NCBI GenBank assembly: GCA_030068145.1
Contig: JAPJBO010000407.1
Location: 1-64,000, forward strand
Direction of reading: 5' to 3'
DNA: 64,000 nt
From: Diplonema papillatum
Lineage: Eukaryota > Euglenozoa > Diplonemea > Diplonemida > Diplonemidae
This document shows positions 63,995 through 64,000 of the stretch, piece by piece. Position numbers and translations under genes: made by a program. The notes under the pieces were generated by a model. That model saw only the letters and a program-made list of their open reading frames with translations, was not told the origin of the DNA and did not search any database. Position 1 is the stretch's first letter; each line of letters opens with the position of its first letter.

Positions 63995-64000
63995 TTCTAA

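Overview
The window looks like nuclear DNA of a unicellular eukaryote whose lineage I cannot fix. GC-rich protein genes are separated by long stretches of dispersed repeats, satellites and small transposons. At least one gene is spliced with GT-AG borders (a 4.5 kb intron), and there is a piece of eukaryotic large-subunit rRNA. Recognisable proteins are a SCYL2-type pseudokinase, a mitochondrial pyruvate/branched-chain dehydrogenase kinase, an OGFr-domain exon, an EF-hand protein and a small single-pass membrane protein with a Cys-rich ectodomain. All of these genes lie on the minus strand. Nothing suggests operons, CRISPR or bacterial origin.

Layout. 0-6.9 kb: dispersed repeats, a foldback element, a GC-rich cargo between 53-bp duplications, and an unrecognised acidic/coiled-coil protein (3704-4834). 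6.9-10.4 kb: a basic, Gln-rich protein gene (8522-9127) surrounded by partial copies of its own 3' and 5' ends and a 44-bp minisatellite. 11.5-14.6 kb: an inverted-repeat element carrying TTTCCG hexamers, a SINE-like repeat, and a 1 kb satellite that shares 21 bp with the adjacent EF-hand gene. 17.9-19.4 kb: a membrane-protein gene with two broken tandem copies. 20-23 kb: rRNA scraps and an OGFr-domain exon with a broken copy. 23.8-35.3 kb: two non-autonomous hAT-like transposons with perfect 8-bp target duplications, in opposite orientation, flanking the 3' kilobase of an LSU rRNA gene. 38.0-45.6 kb: SCYL2 in two exons, its intron filled with repeats and a decayed coding fragment. 47.5-48.7 kb: the dehydrogenase kinase. 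49-55 kb: repeats, a 168-bp triplication, and a TIR element with GC-rich cargo. 55.3-57.3 kb: a Pro/Ala-rich gene whose 7-Gln tract has expanded to about 118 CAG/CTG triplets in a neighbouring broken copy. 57.4-59.2 kb: tandem repeats and a 76-bp perfect palindrome. 59.9-64 kb: a tyrosine-recombinase retrotransposon in the order Gag, YR, RT-RNase H.

The main candidate for something new is the retrotransposon. Its Gag ends A-AAA-AAG-TGA-CTG. Reading through the TGA continues in frame into the tyrosine recombinase. A -1 slip on the A6G heptamer enters the frame that stays open for 880 codons and encodes RT-RNase H. One 10-nt site could therefore split translation three ways.

A second theme is repeated local, partial gene duplication: four unrelated genes each sit beside truncated copies of themselves. 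The dispersed repeats fall into about eight families, named here A-H. Families A and B show target-site duplications, and C and G are related to each other.
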